Shown here piece by piece: positions 1-5,114 of a stretch of DNA of 5,114 nt. The translations under genes were made by a program, and so were the position numbers. The stretch's first letter is position 1. Each line of letters opens with the position of its first letter. This DNA is from an uncultured Ruminococcus sp. (GTDB lineage: Bacteria; Bacillota; Clostridia; Oscillospirales; CAG-272): positions 1 through 5,114 of the forward strand of contig CACYEW010000365.1 of assembly GCA_902773455.1 (NCBI GenBank). The letters are read 5' to 3'. Below the pieces are notes generated by a model, which saw only the letters and a list, made by a program, of their open reading frames with translations, searched no databases and was not told the origin of the DNA.

Positions 1-88
1 CGTGAACCCCCGAAAACTCGGCGAGCTCGTTTTCGGGGAACCCCGGTCCCACCCCTACAACCCCCAAACCCCCTTAATCCCTCCCGAA
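1..88. repeat. C-rich extragenic repeat, left copy (hairpin plus G-tract array)
   Basis: This stretch matches 5020-5107 in direct orientation, with differences only at 23 (G versus A), 78 (T versus C) and 86 (G versus A). Homology may extend left beyond the window edge. It has two parts. The first is a perfect 10-bp inverted repeat, CCCCGAAAAC at 8-17 and GTTTTCGGGG at 29-38, around an 11-base loop. The second is a C-rich tail (41-85) of C-runs separated by 1-5 bases. The substitution at 23 lies in the loop, so the stem is identical in both copies. A weaker alternative pairing, GGGG 35-38 with CCCC 41-44, would compete with the main stem. I do not recognise the family. A REP-like or MITE-like dispersed intergenic element is an inference from two copies in intergenic positions. 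Confidence 0.85.
41..85 (-). other. Potential G-quadruplex, minus strand, in left repeat
   Basis: Read on the minus strand, this stretch carries seven G-tracts of 3, 3, 5, 5, 4, 3 and 4 bases, separated by loops of 1, 5, 3, 5, 1 and 3 bases (complement of C-runs at 83-85, 79-81, 69-73, 61-65, 52-55, 48-50 and 41-44). Four consecutive tracts with short loops meet the usual pattern for an intramolecular G-quadruplex. The T at 78 shortens one tract relative to the right copy. Folding in the cell is inferred, not shown. Confidence 0.55.
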
Positions 89-183
89 TCCGCTTTGCTC
101 TATCCGGGGCGTGCGCTTCGCGCATACAGACGGGACCGATTCATCAAACGGTCCGGAGAATTATCCTTCGGGCGTTATAAATA
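89..183. other. Non-coding spacer between repeat and promoter, two small hairpins
   Basis: I see no gene here. Two small inverted repeats are present: TGCGC (112-116) with GCGCA (120-124) around a TTC loop, and GGACCG (133-138) with CGGTCC (149-154) around a 10-base loop. The second competes with a weaker pairing, CCGGAG (153-158) with CTTCGG (166-171), which includes one G-T wobble. None is followed by a T-run, so none resembles an intrinsic terminator. All lie upstream of the predicted transcription start and so are not part of a thrC leader. They may belong to the 3' end of an upstream transcript or be chance structure. Confidence 0.4.
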
Positions 184-211
184 TTGACATTTATATCCTT
201 GCGTGATATAA
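176..211. promoter_or_regulatory. Operator-like double dyad over the thrC promoter
   Basis: Two perfect 7-base inverted repeats overlay the promoter. Dyad A pairs TATAAAT (176-182) with ATTTATA (189-195) around six bases, centred on the -35 box. Dyad B pairs TTATATC (191-197) with GATATAA (205-211) around seven bases and covers the spacer and most of the -10 box. They share positions 191-195. Such placement would suit a dimeric repressor that blocks sigma-A polymerase. The region is AT-rich, so chance dyads are more likely than usual, and no known operator consensus is recognised. Confidence 0.35.
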
Positions 212-212
212 T
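184..212 (+). promoter_or_regulatory. Perfect sigma-A consensus promoter of the thrC operon
   Basis: The -35 box TTGACA (184-189) and the -10 box TATAAT (207-212) both match the sigma-A consensus in full and are separated by the optimal 17 bases. An extended -10 TG lies at 204-205, one base before the -10 box. Transcription should start near 218-220, leaving a leader of about 25 bases before thrC. That is too short for a T-box, riboswitch or attenuator. An unregulated promoter of this quality would be very strong, which makes the overlapping dyads more interesting. Confidence 0.88.
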
Positions 213-233
213 ATAAAAAATCCACAGAAAAAC

Positions 234-237
234 AGGT
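234..237 (+). promoter_or_regulatory. Weak ribosome binding site of thrC
   Basis: AGGT at 234-237 matches four bases of the AGGAGGT consensus and sits six bases before the ATG at 244. It is the only Shine-Dalgarno-like match in the short leader and supports that start codon. Confidence 0.5.
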
Positions 238-243
238 CGGAAT

Positions 244-1710
244 ATGAAATACGTATCTACAAGAGGCGGAGATCAGAAGATATCCTCCGCACAGGCAATA
301 AAAAAAGGGATCGCGGATAACGGCGGACTTTTCGTGCCGGAAAAAATCCCGAAGCTGACAAAAAAAGATCTCGGAAGACTCGCGGCTCTGCCTTACGCGG
401 AGCGTGCGGCGGAGATACTTTCGCTGTATCTTGACGATTACGATAAAGAAAAGCTGCTCGGCTTCTGCCGCGACGCTTATAAAGAAGCCTCGTTCCCGGG
501 AGGAGCGGCGCCGGTATCGGAGCTTTACGAAAACGCGTATATGCTCGAGCTGTATCACGGTCCGACCTGCGCTTTCAAGGATATGGCGCTTCAGATAATG
601 CCGCGGCTTTTGTCGGAAGCTCTCAAAATGACCGGCGAAGAAAAGACGGCGTATATCCTCGTCGCCACGTCGGGCGACACGGGCAAGGCGGCTCTCGAAG
701 GCTACCGCGACGTGGAAGGAGTAAAAATCAAAGTCTTTTACCCGACTGACGGCGTAAGCGATATACAGAAGCTTCAGATGTCTGTTCAGGAGGGCGATAA
801 CGTTTCCGTGCAGGGAATAGACGGCAATTTCGACGACGCGCAGAACGGCGTGAAAAAGATCTTCTCCGACAAAGCTCTGAACGAAAAGCTTAACGAGGCC
901 GGTTACATTCTTACGAGCGCGAACTCGATCAACTGGGGCAGACTCGCGCCGCAGATAGTTTACTATATCTCCGCCTATCTCGATCTTTATAACGAAGGCA
1001 GGATCAAAATGGGCGAAAAGATCACGTTCTGCGTGCCGACCGGCAATTTCGGCAACATTTTCGCGGGATTTCTCGCTTCGAAGATGGGCCTGCCGGTAAA
1101 GAGATTCATCTGCGCTTCGAACAAAAACAACGTGCTTACCGACTTTTTCGAGACCGGAGTTTACAGCAGAAACAGAGAATTTTACAAAACGGTATCGCCG
1201 TCGATGGATATACTCATTTCGTCGAATCTCGAGCGGCTTTTATACGTTTTCACCGGCTGTGAAAAAACGCGCGGTTATATGGAATCCCTCTCGAAGACGG
1301 GAGAATACAGGATAGCTCCGGAAGAGCTTGCCGAAATCAGAAAATACTTCGACGGAGGCTGTACCGGAGAAGAAGCCACCGCAGACCGTATAAGAGCGAC
1401 GTGGAACAACTGCGGCAGGCTTATAGACACGCATACCGCCGTCGCCGCCGACTGCGCGGCAAGACTTGCGGGACCGGGCGAAAAGGTCGTGATCGTCTCG
1501 ACCGCGAGCGCCTATAAATTCGCCGCGGACGTGACCGCCGCGCTCGGAGGAACCGTAAATTACGACAGAGGCGTGCTTTCGCCTTTATATTCGCTTGCGG
1601 AGCTTACGAAGACCGATATCCCCGCTCCGCTCGCCGCGCTTGAAACGAAACGGGTCAGGTTTACCGGCTCGATACCGAAGGATCAGATGCCGGATTCGCT
1701 TTTCGACTGA
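244..1710 (+). CDS. thrC: Threonine synthase (PLP-dependent)
   Basis: This cytosolic enzyme converts O-phospho-L-homoserine and water to L-threonine and phosphate, the last step of threonine synthesis. The 488-residue product starts with the typical ThrC N-terminus (YVSTRGG near residue 3, then ADNGGLFVPE at 24-33). The PLP site HGPTCAFKDMALQ (105-117) contains the Schiff-base lysine K112. The phosphate-binding loop ATSGDTG is at 141-147, NSINWGRL at 227-234, and the glycine-rich PTGNFGN at 265-271. The length is in the range of the longer bacterial ThrC form, and nothing is truncated. It is the first gene of the operon, started at the ATG 24-26 bases after the predicted transcription start. 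No hom or thrB is visible nearby, so the rest of the pathway must be encoded elsewhere. The family assignment is secure. Confidence 0.96.
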   Translation: MKYVSTRGGDQKISSAQAIKKGIADNGGLFVPEKIPKLTKKDLGRLAALPYAERAAEILSLYLDDYDKEKLLGFCRDAYKEASFPGGAAPVSELYENAYMLELYHGPTCAFKDMALQIMPRLLSEALKMTGEEKTAYILVATSGDTGKAALEGYRDVEGVKIKVFYPTDGVSDIQKLQMSVQEGDNVSVQGIDGNFDDAQNGVKKIFSDKALNEKLNEAGYILTSANSINWGRLAPQIVYYISAYLDLYNEGRIKMGEKITFCVPTGNFGNIFAGFLASKMGLPVKRFICASNKNNVLTDFFETGVYSRNREFYKTVSPSMDILISSNLERLLYVFTGCEKTRGYMESLSKTGEYRIAPEELAEIRKYFDGGCTGEEATADRIRATWNNCGRLIDTHTAVAADCAARLAGPGEKVVIVSTASAYKFAADVTAALGGTVNYDRGVLSPLYSLAELTKTDIPAPLAALETKRVRFTGSIPKDQMPDSLFD

Positions 1711-1711
1711 T

Positions 1712-2449
1712 ATGGGATCGGAATATACGGCGATAGCTTCGATGTACGATTCCTTCCGCGGAGAATCGCCCAATATGTGGGCGGCGTATATCGACGAGCT
1801 TTTCGGTATCTACGCGGAAAAGAAACCCGTCTCGGTAATCGATCTCTGCTGCGGCACGGGCACCGTGACCGGCGCCATGTGCCGTCTCGGATATAATATG
1901 ACGGGAGTTGATCTTTCGGAGGATATGCTCGCTCTCGCGCAAAAAAACGCTCCCGGCGCGTTGCTTATCCACCAGGATATGCGTTCGCTTCAGCTTTACG
2001 GCGGATATGACGCATGTATATCGTGCCTTGACAGCATCAACTATCTGCCCTGCGAGGACGACGTTATAAGGACGTTTTCTTCCGTAAACAGATATCTTTG
2101 CGACGGAGGGCTGTTTGTTTTCGACGTGAACACCGAGTCGAGATTCAGAAACAAATACGGAAACAACGACTTTATTCTTGAAAACAAAGACGGGCTGATC
2201 GCGTGGTCGTGCGAATATCACCCGAGGCTTAAACGGTGCGACTTTTATCTCTCGTGCTTCACGCTCGACAAAGACGGCAGATATACGAGACGCGACGAGG
2301 AGCAGTCGGAATATTGCTATTCCGACGCGTTTTTGCGCGAAGCGGCGCGCAGATCCGGCTTTGAAACGATCGCCGCGCTCGGGAGGATGTCGCTTTCTTC
2401 TCCCGAAAAAGACGAGGAAAAAATTCATTACGTATTGAGGAAAATATGA
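1712..2449 (+). CDS. Class I SAM-dependent methyltransferase, substrate unknown
   Basis: The 245-residue protein has a Rossmann-type methyltransferase fold. The SAM-binding motif I is VIDLCCGTGTVT (42-53), the acidic ribose-binding strand is GVDLSEDML (65-73), the QDMR segment that usually contacts the adenine is at 88-91, and CLDSINYL at 105-112 is the motif IV region. The N-terminus (YTAIASMYDSF, then WAAYIDELF) resembles the YqeM-like small-molecule methyltransferases of Bacillota, whose substrates are not established. The start chosen is the ATG one base after the thrC stop; there is no good Shine-Dalgarno, so translation is probably coupled to thrC. A later ATG (1742) would remove the first ten family-like residues. 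Longer upstream extension inside thrC is unlikely because its residues look like out-of-frame thrC. The protein has 11 cysteines, a high number for its size. Confidence 0.88.
   Translation: MGSEYTAIASMYDSFRGESPNMWAAYIDELFGIYAEKKPVSVIDLCCGTGTVTGAMCRLGYNMTGVDLSEDMLALAQKNAPGALLIHQDMRSLQLYGGYDACISCLDSINYLPCEDDVIRTFSSVNRYLCDGGLFVFDVNTESRFRNKYGNNDFILENKDGLIAWSCEYHPRLKRCDFYLSCFTLDKDGRYTRRDEEQSEYCYSDAFLREAARRSGFETIAALGRMSLSSPEKDEEKIHYVLRKI
2437..2440 (+). promoter_or_regulatory. Ribosome binding site of hslO
   Basis: GAGG lies five bases before the ATG at 2446, inside the end of the methyltransferase gene. It supports the overlapping ATGA start over any later start. Confidence 0.65.
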
Positions 2450-3309
2450 GCAGGATAATCAGAGCGATGACCGTGGACGGTTCAGCCGTCGCGGAGGTCG
2501 TCGATTCAACGGATATCGTCAATAGTGCGATAAAATTTCATAAGACCTCGCCCACGGCGTCGGCGGCGCTCGGAAGAGTACTGACCGCGGCTTCGCTTAT
2601 GGGTTCGAGACTGAAGGACAAGGGCGATTCTCTTACGCTTTCCTTCCGCGGAGACGGACCGGCGGGGATGATAATGGCGGTGTCTGACTATTTCGGCAAC
2701 GTCAAGGGTTATATAGAAAATCCGGCGGTCGATCTGCCTCTTAAGCCTAACGGCAAGCTCGACGTATCGGGCGCCGTCGGAAGCGGAAGTATGAGCGTCG
2801 TGCGCGATACCGGGCTCAAAGAGCCGGTGACCGGCATATCGGAGATCGTTTCGGGCGAGATAGCGGAGGATATAGCGTCGTATTACGCGAACAGCGAGCA
2901 GACGCCCACGCTTTTGTCTCTCGGCGTGCTCGTGGCTCCGGATCTGACCTGCGCGGGAGCGGGAGGCGTATTCATACAGCTTATGCCGCACGCAGACGAT
3001 CAGACGGTCGCGCAGATAGAGAAAAACGCGGCTTCGCTTACGGCGGTATCAAATCTCATAGCAAATCACACAAGCTGCGAGCAGCTTCTGCAGCTTGCTC
3101 TTTCCGGCGTGCCGTACGATCTTTTCGACGAGATCGACGTCGGATATAAATGCGACTGTTCGAAAGCCCGGATGCTCAGGGCGGTAAAATCGCTCGGCAG
3201 AGCGGAGCTTGAAAAAATATTCGCCGAGCAGGAAGAGGTGGAGATCTGCTGCCGCTTCTGCGATAAAAAATACTCCTTCGGCAAAGAAATACTGAAAGGG
3301 ATGAAATGA
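2446..3309 (+). CDS. hslO: Hsp33 redox-regulated molecular chaperone
   Basis: Hsp33 is a cytosolic holdase that binds unfolding proteins under oxidative stress. It is kept inactive by a zinc ion on four cysteines and is switched on when these form disulfides. The 287-residue product has the usual length. It begins with the family-like segment RIIRAMTVDGSAVAEVV, has the substrate-binding domain through about residue 230 (GDGPAG at 69-74, GYIENPAVDLPL at 88-99, PTLLSLGVLV at 154-163), and ends with the redox switch: C236 and C238 in CDC, then C269 and C272 in CRFC. The 30-residue gap fits the family pattern of 27-32. An extra cysteine, C268, is adjacent to the second pair. The start overlaps the previous stop as ATGA, so translation is probably coupled. 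The assignment is secure and the switch is complete. Confidence 0.96.
   Translation: MSRIIRAMTVDGSAVAEVVDSTDIVNSAIKFHKTSPTASAALGRVLTAASLMGSRLKDKGDSLTLSFRGDGPAGMIMAVSDYFGNVKGYIENPAVDLPLKPNGKLDVSGAVGSGSMSVVRDTGLKEPVTGISEIVSGEIAEDIASYYANSEQTPTLLSLGVLVAPDLTCAGAGGVFIQLMPHADDQTVAQIEKNAASLTAVSNLIANHTSCEQLLQLALSGVPYDLFDEIDVGYKCDCSKARMLRAVKSLGRAELEKIFAEQEEVEICCRFCDKKYSFGKEILKGMK
3295..3300 (+). promoter_or_regulatory. Ribosome binding site of hprK
   Basis: AAAGGG ends five bases before the ATG at 3306 and eight bases before the ATG at 3309. Both distances are workable, so the site supports initiation here but does not decide between the two adjacent starts. Confidence 0.5.
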
Positions 3310-4277
3310 TGGAAAACGAAACGTACGACGTAAACGGCAACGGCAAGTATTCGATACCGCTGTCGGCGATAGTCGAAGAATTCGATCTGCAGATCATATA
3401 CGCGCCGGACGATTATGCGGAGCGCACGATCAAAAGGAGCGACGTGAACCGTCCCGGTCTGAAGCTCGCCGGCTTCGGCAAGCTTTTCGATCCCGACCGC
3501 ATTCAGCTGATCGGCAAGGTAGAGTACGAATATCTTTGCAGCCTGATGCCGGACAGACAGCTTTTCAGCTTCACTAATCTCGTATCGGATCATCCCGTCT
3601 GCATTATCTTCACGACGGAGCTGCCGATCTCCGACGAGCAGATCGAGGTATGCCGTAAATACAGCGTGCCGCTTTTGCGCACGAAGCAGAGAACGAGCGC
3701 CTTTATGGCGGCGCTTATCGCCTCGCTGAACGTCTCACTCGCACCGAGGATCACGCGTCACGGCGTTCTCGTTGAGGTGTACGGCGAAGGTATACTCATG
3801 CTCGGCGACAGCGGCGTCGGTAAAAGCGAAACGGCGATAGAGCTGGTCAAGCGCGGTCACAGACTGATAGCCGACGACGCGGTCGAGATCAAACGCGTTT
3901 CCGCCACCACGCTCGTAGGCTCGGCGCCGGAGATAATACGCCATTACGTGGAGCTGCGCGGCATAGGCATCGTTGACGTGCGCCGCATTTTCGGTATGGG
4001 CGCGGTAAAGCTGACCGAAAAGATCGACCTCGTGATAGTGCTCGAGCAGTGGGTACAGGGCAAGATGTACGACCGTTTCGGTCTCGATCAGGAATATACG
4101 GAGATACTCGGCATAAACGTGCCGTCGATCACCATACCGGTACGTCCCGGCAGAAACCTCGCGGTCATACTCGAGATCGCCGCGATGAACAACAGACAGA
4201 AGAAAATGGGCTATAACACGGCGCTCGAATTCAACAAGCGCCTTATGGGTCAGACCGGCGGAGACGAAAACAAGTGA
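3306..4277 (+). CDS. hprK: HPr kinase/phosphorylase
   Basis: HprK phosphorylates HPr, the phosphocarrier of the sugar phosphotransferase system, on a regulatory serine (Ser46 in Bacillus), and reverses this by phosphorolysis. P-Ser-HPr with CcpA drives carbon catabolite repression in Bacillota. The 323-residue product has an N-terminal domain to about residue 130. The kinase domain follows: RHGVLVEVYG (151-160, with H152), the Walker A loop GDSGVGKS (167-174), KRGHRLIADD (182-191), the family signature ELRGIGIVDVRRIFGMGAV (216-234) and PVRPGRNLAVILEIAAMN (278-295). Length and motifs are normal. Two adjacent ATG codons (3306 and 3309) are both possible starts, differing by one methionine; the first gives a 4-base overlap with hslO. 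The HPr and CcpA genes are not in this window. Confidence 0.96.
   Translation: MMENETYDVNGNGKYSIPLSAIVEEFDLQIIYAPDDYAERTIKRSDVNRPGLKLAGFGKLFDPDRIQLIGKVEYEYLCSLMPDRQLFSFTNLVSDHPVCIIFTTELPISDEQIEVCRKYSVPLLRTKQRTSAFMAALIASLNVSLAPRITRHGVLVEVYGEGILMLGDSGVGKSETAIELVKRGHRLIADDAVEIKRVSATTLVGSAPEIIRHYVELRGIGIVDVRRIFGMGAVKLTEKIDLVIVLEQWVQGKMYDRFGLDQEYTEILGINVPSITIPVRPGRNLAVILEIAAMNNRQKKMGYNTALEFNKRLMGQTGGDENK
4260..4263 (+). promoter_or_regulatory. Possible ribosome binding site of the PHP gene
   Basis: GGAG lies ten bases before the GTG at 4274, slightly farther than optimal. With the GTGA overlap, reinitiation after hprK is probably the main route of translation. Confidence 0.4.
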
Positions 4278-4948
4278 TCATTTCGGATATACATTCACAC
4301 ACGTATTACAGCGCCTGCGGCAAGGACGCGCCCGATACGGTCATAGAGACCGCGATAAAGGGCGGGATCGAAGTATTCGGCATCTGCGACCACCATTACG
4401 GCATAGGCGAGCGTATAAACGAGTATAAGAACGAGCTTTTCGATTGCAGAAAGCGTTTCAAGGACGATATAAAGCTGCTTGTCGGTATCGAGATAGCGAC
4501 GGTCCCGTTCCATCCTTTCACGAAATACGAATACACGAAGGATCTCGATTACTGCCTCGTCGAGCATATAGATCTGCCCGACAGTACGGTCGGTACCGAT
4601 ATATTCGATTACCCGTCGAAGGTGTACTGCAGCGTCGGTATAGCTCATACCGACCTTTTCGCGCTCGCCCGCAAGTGGGGGATGACGCCGCTTTCGCTTT
4701 TTTGCAAGCTTGCCGACGCCGGAATTTTCTGGGAGATGAACGTCAATTACGACCGTATACACGGCTACCGCGAGCATCCGTACGTGCTCGAGTTTTATAA
4801 AAACGAAGAACAGCAGAATACCGTTCGCGATTCGGGAATAAAAATATCCGTCGGCTTCGACGGACACAGATACGAGGATTACGATCCCGAACGCGTAAAA
4901 CGGATGTGCGCGTTTCTTAATGAGAAGAATATCGCTCTCTGGACGTAA
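4274..4948 (+). CDS. PHP-domain metal-dependent phosphoesterase
   Basis: The 224-residue protein is a single PHP domain, a family of TIM-barrel-like hydrolases with a metal cluster that usually cleave phosphate esters. All expected metal ligands appear present: H7 and H9 in DIHSHT, D39-H40-H41 in CDHHYG, E72 in GIEIAT, H98 in VEHID, H125 in AHTD, and D196 and H198 in GFDGHR. It is therefore probably active. Relatives include histidinol phosphatase HisK, YcdX-type and nucleotide phosphatases, and the sequence does not choose among them. The GTG start is required because the first metal ligands follow within seven residues and no later in-frame ATG keeps them. It overlaps hprK by four bases. 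From memory, PHP genes often lie near hprK in Clostridia, which suggests a conserved but undefined link. No signal peptide or membrane segment is seen. Confidence 0.88.
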   Translation: MIISDIHSHTYYSACGKDAPDTVIETAIKGGIEVFGICDHHYGIGERINEYKNELFDCRKRFKDDIKLLVGIEIATVPFHPFTKYEYTKDLDYCLVEHIDLPDSTVGTDIFDYPSKVYCSVGIAHTDLFALARKWGMTPLSLFCKLADAGIFWEMNVNYDRIHGYREHPYVLEFYKNEEQQNTVRDSGIKISVGFDGHRYEDYDPERVKRMCAFLNEKNIALWT

Positions 4949-4967
4949 AAATCGGAAAGCGTGAATT

Positions 4968-5004
4968 GCAAAAAAGAAGTCGCCCGGGGCGACTTCTTTT
5001 TTGC
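4968..5004. terminator. Strong intrinsic terminator, potentially bidirectional
   Basis: A perfect 17-bp stem pairs 4968-4984 with 4988-5004 around a CGG loop. The GC-rich top (GAAGTCGCC with GGCGACTTC) is followed by six T bases (4997-5002) and preceded by six A bases (4970-4975), so it could stop transcription from either side. It begins 20 bases after the PHP stop codon and closes the operon. Confidence 0.93.
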
Positions 5005-5019
5005 CTTGGGGGTACCCAC

Positions 5020-5107
5020 CGTGAACCCCCGAAAACTCGGCAAGCTCGTTTTCGGGGAACCCCGGTCCCACCCCTACAACCCCCAAACCCCCTTAACCCC
5101 TCCCAAA
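5020..5107. repeat. C-rich extragenic repeat, right copy (hairpin plus G-tract array)
   Basis: This is the second copy of the element at 1-88, in the same orientation. The hairpin arms are CCCCGAAAAC (5027-5036) and GTTTTCGGGG (5048-5057) around an 11-base loop that differs from the left copy by one base (5042). The similarity ends soon after 5107. Just upstream, GGGGGT (5008-5013) could pair with ACCCCC (5025-5030) and compete with the main hairpin; whether that stretch belongs to the repeat is unclear because the left copy is cut at the window edge. The copy sits 15 bases after the terminator stem. Confidence 0.85.
5060..5104 (-). other. Potential G-quadruplex, minus strand, in right repeat
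   Basis: The minus strand carries seven G-tracts of 3, 4, 5, 5, 4, 3 and 4 bases separated by loops of 1, 4, 3, 5, 1 and 3 bases. Four consecutive tracts have at least four G bases, a stronger quadruplex pattern than in the left copy. The equivalent RNA form would arise only from minus-strand transcription. Confidence 0.6.
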
Positions 5108-5114
5108 GTCGTTA

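Larger units (their letters stand above)
218..5004 (+). other. Predicted five-gene transcription unit
   Basis: One promoter at 184-212 and one intrinsic terminator at 4968-5004 enclose five co-directional genes. The four junctions are a 1-base gap (thrC to methyltransferase) and three 4-base overlaps (ATGA, ATGA, GTGA), leaving no room for internal terminators between genes. Cotranscription and translational coupling are inferred from this packing. Internal promoters inside coding sequence cannot be excluded by eye. Confidence 0.85.

Noticed and set aside
1..88. CRISPR array or transposon terminal inverted repeats
   Set aside because: There are only two copies, about 5 kb apart and in direct orientation, with no spacers, no transposase and no cas genes between them.
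2..187. 61-codon open frame on the + strand across the left repeat
   Set aside because: It lies in the repeat and spacer, is proline- and arginine-rich from the C-runs, runs into the thrC promoter, and lacks a ribosome binding site.
89..243. T-box, riboswitch or attenuator controlling thrC
   Set aside because: The predicted transcript start leaves about 25 bases of leader. The hairpins seen are upstream of the promoter and no T-run follows them.
1595..1711. N-terminal extension of the methyltransferase inside thrC
   Set aside because: The extra residues are arginine- and proline-rich out-of-frame thrC sequence. The ATG at 1712 gives a normal family N-terminus.
1661..2428. 255-codon minus-strand open frame opposite the methyltransferase gene
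   Set aside because: It is antisense to a gene with clear family motifs and has an arginine-rich composition typical of a codon-bias shadow, with no recognisable domain.
4295..5086. 263-codon minus-strand open frame opposite the PHP gene
   Set aside because: It reads through the terminator and the right repeat hairpin and is antisense to an intact PHP domain, so it is a shadow.
1..5114. Circular element closed by the terminal repeats
   Set aside because: The two copies differ at three aligned positions and diverge after about 88 bases, and no replication or mobility gene is present.

Overview
The window looks like a chromosomal segment of a Gram-positive, clostridia-like bacterium (Bacillota), possibly from an uncultured gut lineage. 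The evidence is an HPr kinase/phosphorylase gene (the low-GC Gram-positive type of carbon control), an Hsp33 gene, a long clostridial-type threonine synthase, a perfect sigma-A consensus promoter, and tightly packed genes with roughly balanced base composition. The exact taxon cannot be fixed from the sequence alone.

Layout: positions 1-88 hold a C-rich repeat with a 10-bp hairpin. Positions 89-183 are non-coding with two small hairpins. A perfect TTGACA-17-TATAAT promoter with an extended -10 follows at 184-212, overlaid by two imperfectly nested dyads that look like operator sites. Five genes then run on the + strand with no gap longer than one base: thrC (threonine synthase), a class I SAM-dependent methyltransferase of unknown substrate, hslO (redox chaperone Hsp33), hprK (HPr kinase/phosphorylase) and a PHP-domain metal-dependent phosphoesterase. 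Three junctions are 4-base overlaps and one is a 1-base gap, so this is almost certainly one translationally coupled transcription unit. It ends at a strong 17-bp intrinsic terminator (4968-5004). A second, nearly identical copy of the C-rich repeat follows from 5020 in the same orientation as the first.

The genes do not form one obvious pathway. They combine amino-acid synthesis (ThrC), oxidative-stress protein protection (Hsp33), carbon catabolite control (HprK) and two enzymes of unknown substrate. This resembles the mixed housekeeping operons common in Clostridia. All five proteins appear full length with intact key residues.

The least explained feature is the pair of flanking repeats, about 88 bases each with 3 mismatches over the aligned length. 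Each combines a hairpin with a run of seven G-tracts on the minus strand that should be able to form a G-quadruplex. They look like a dispersed extragenic element placed between transcription units. No clear new defence or mobile system is visible in the window.
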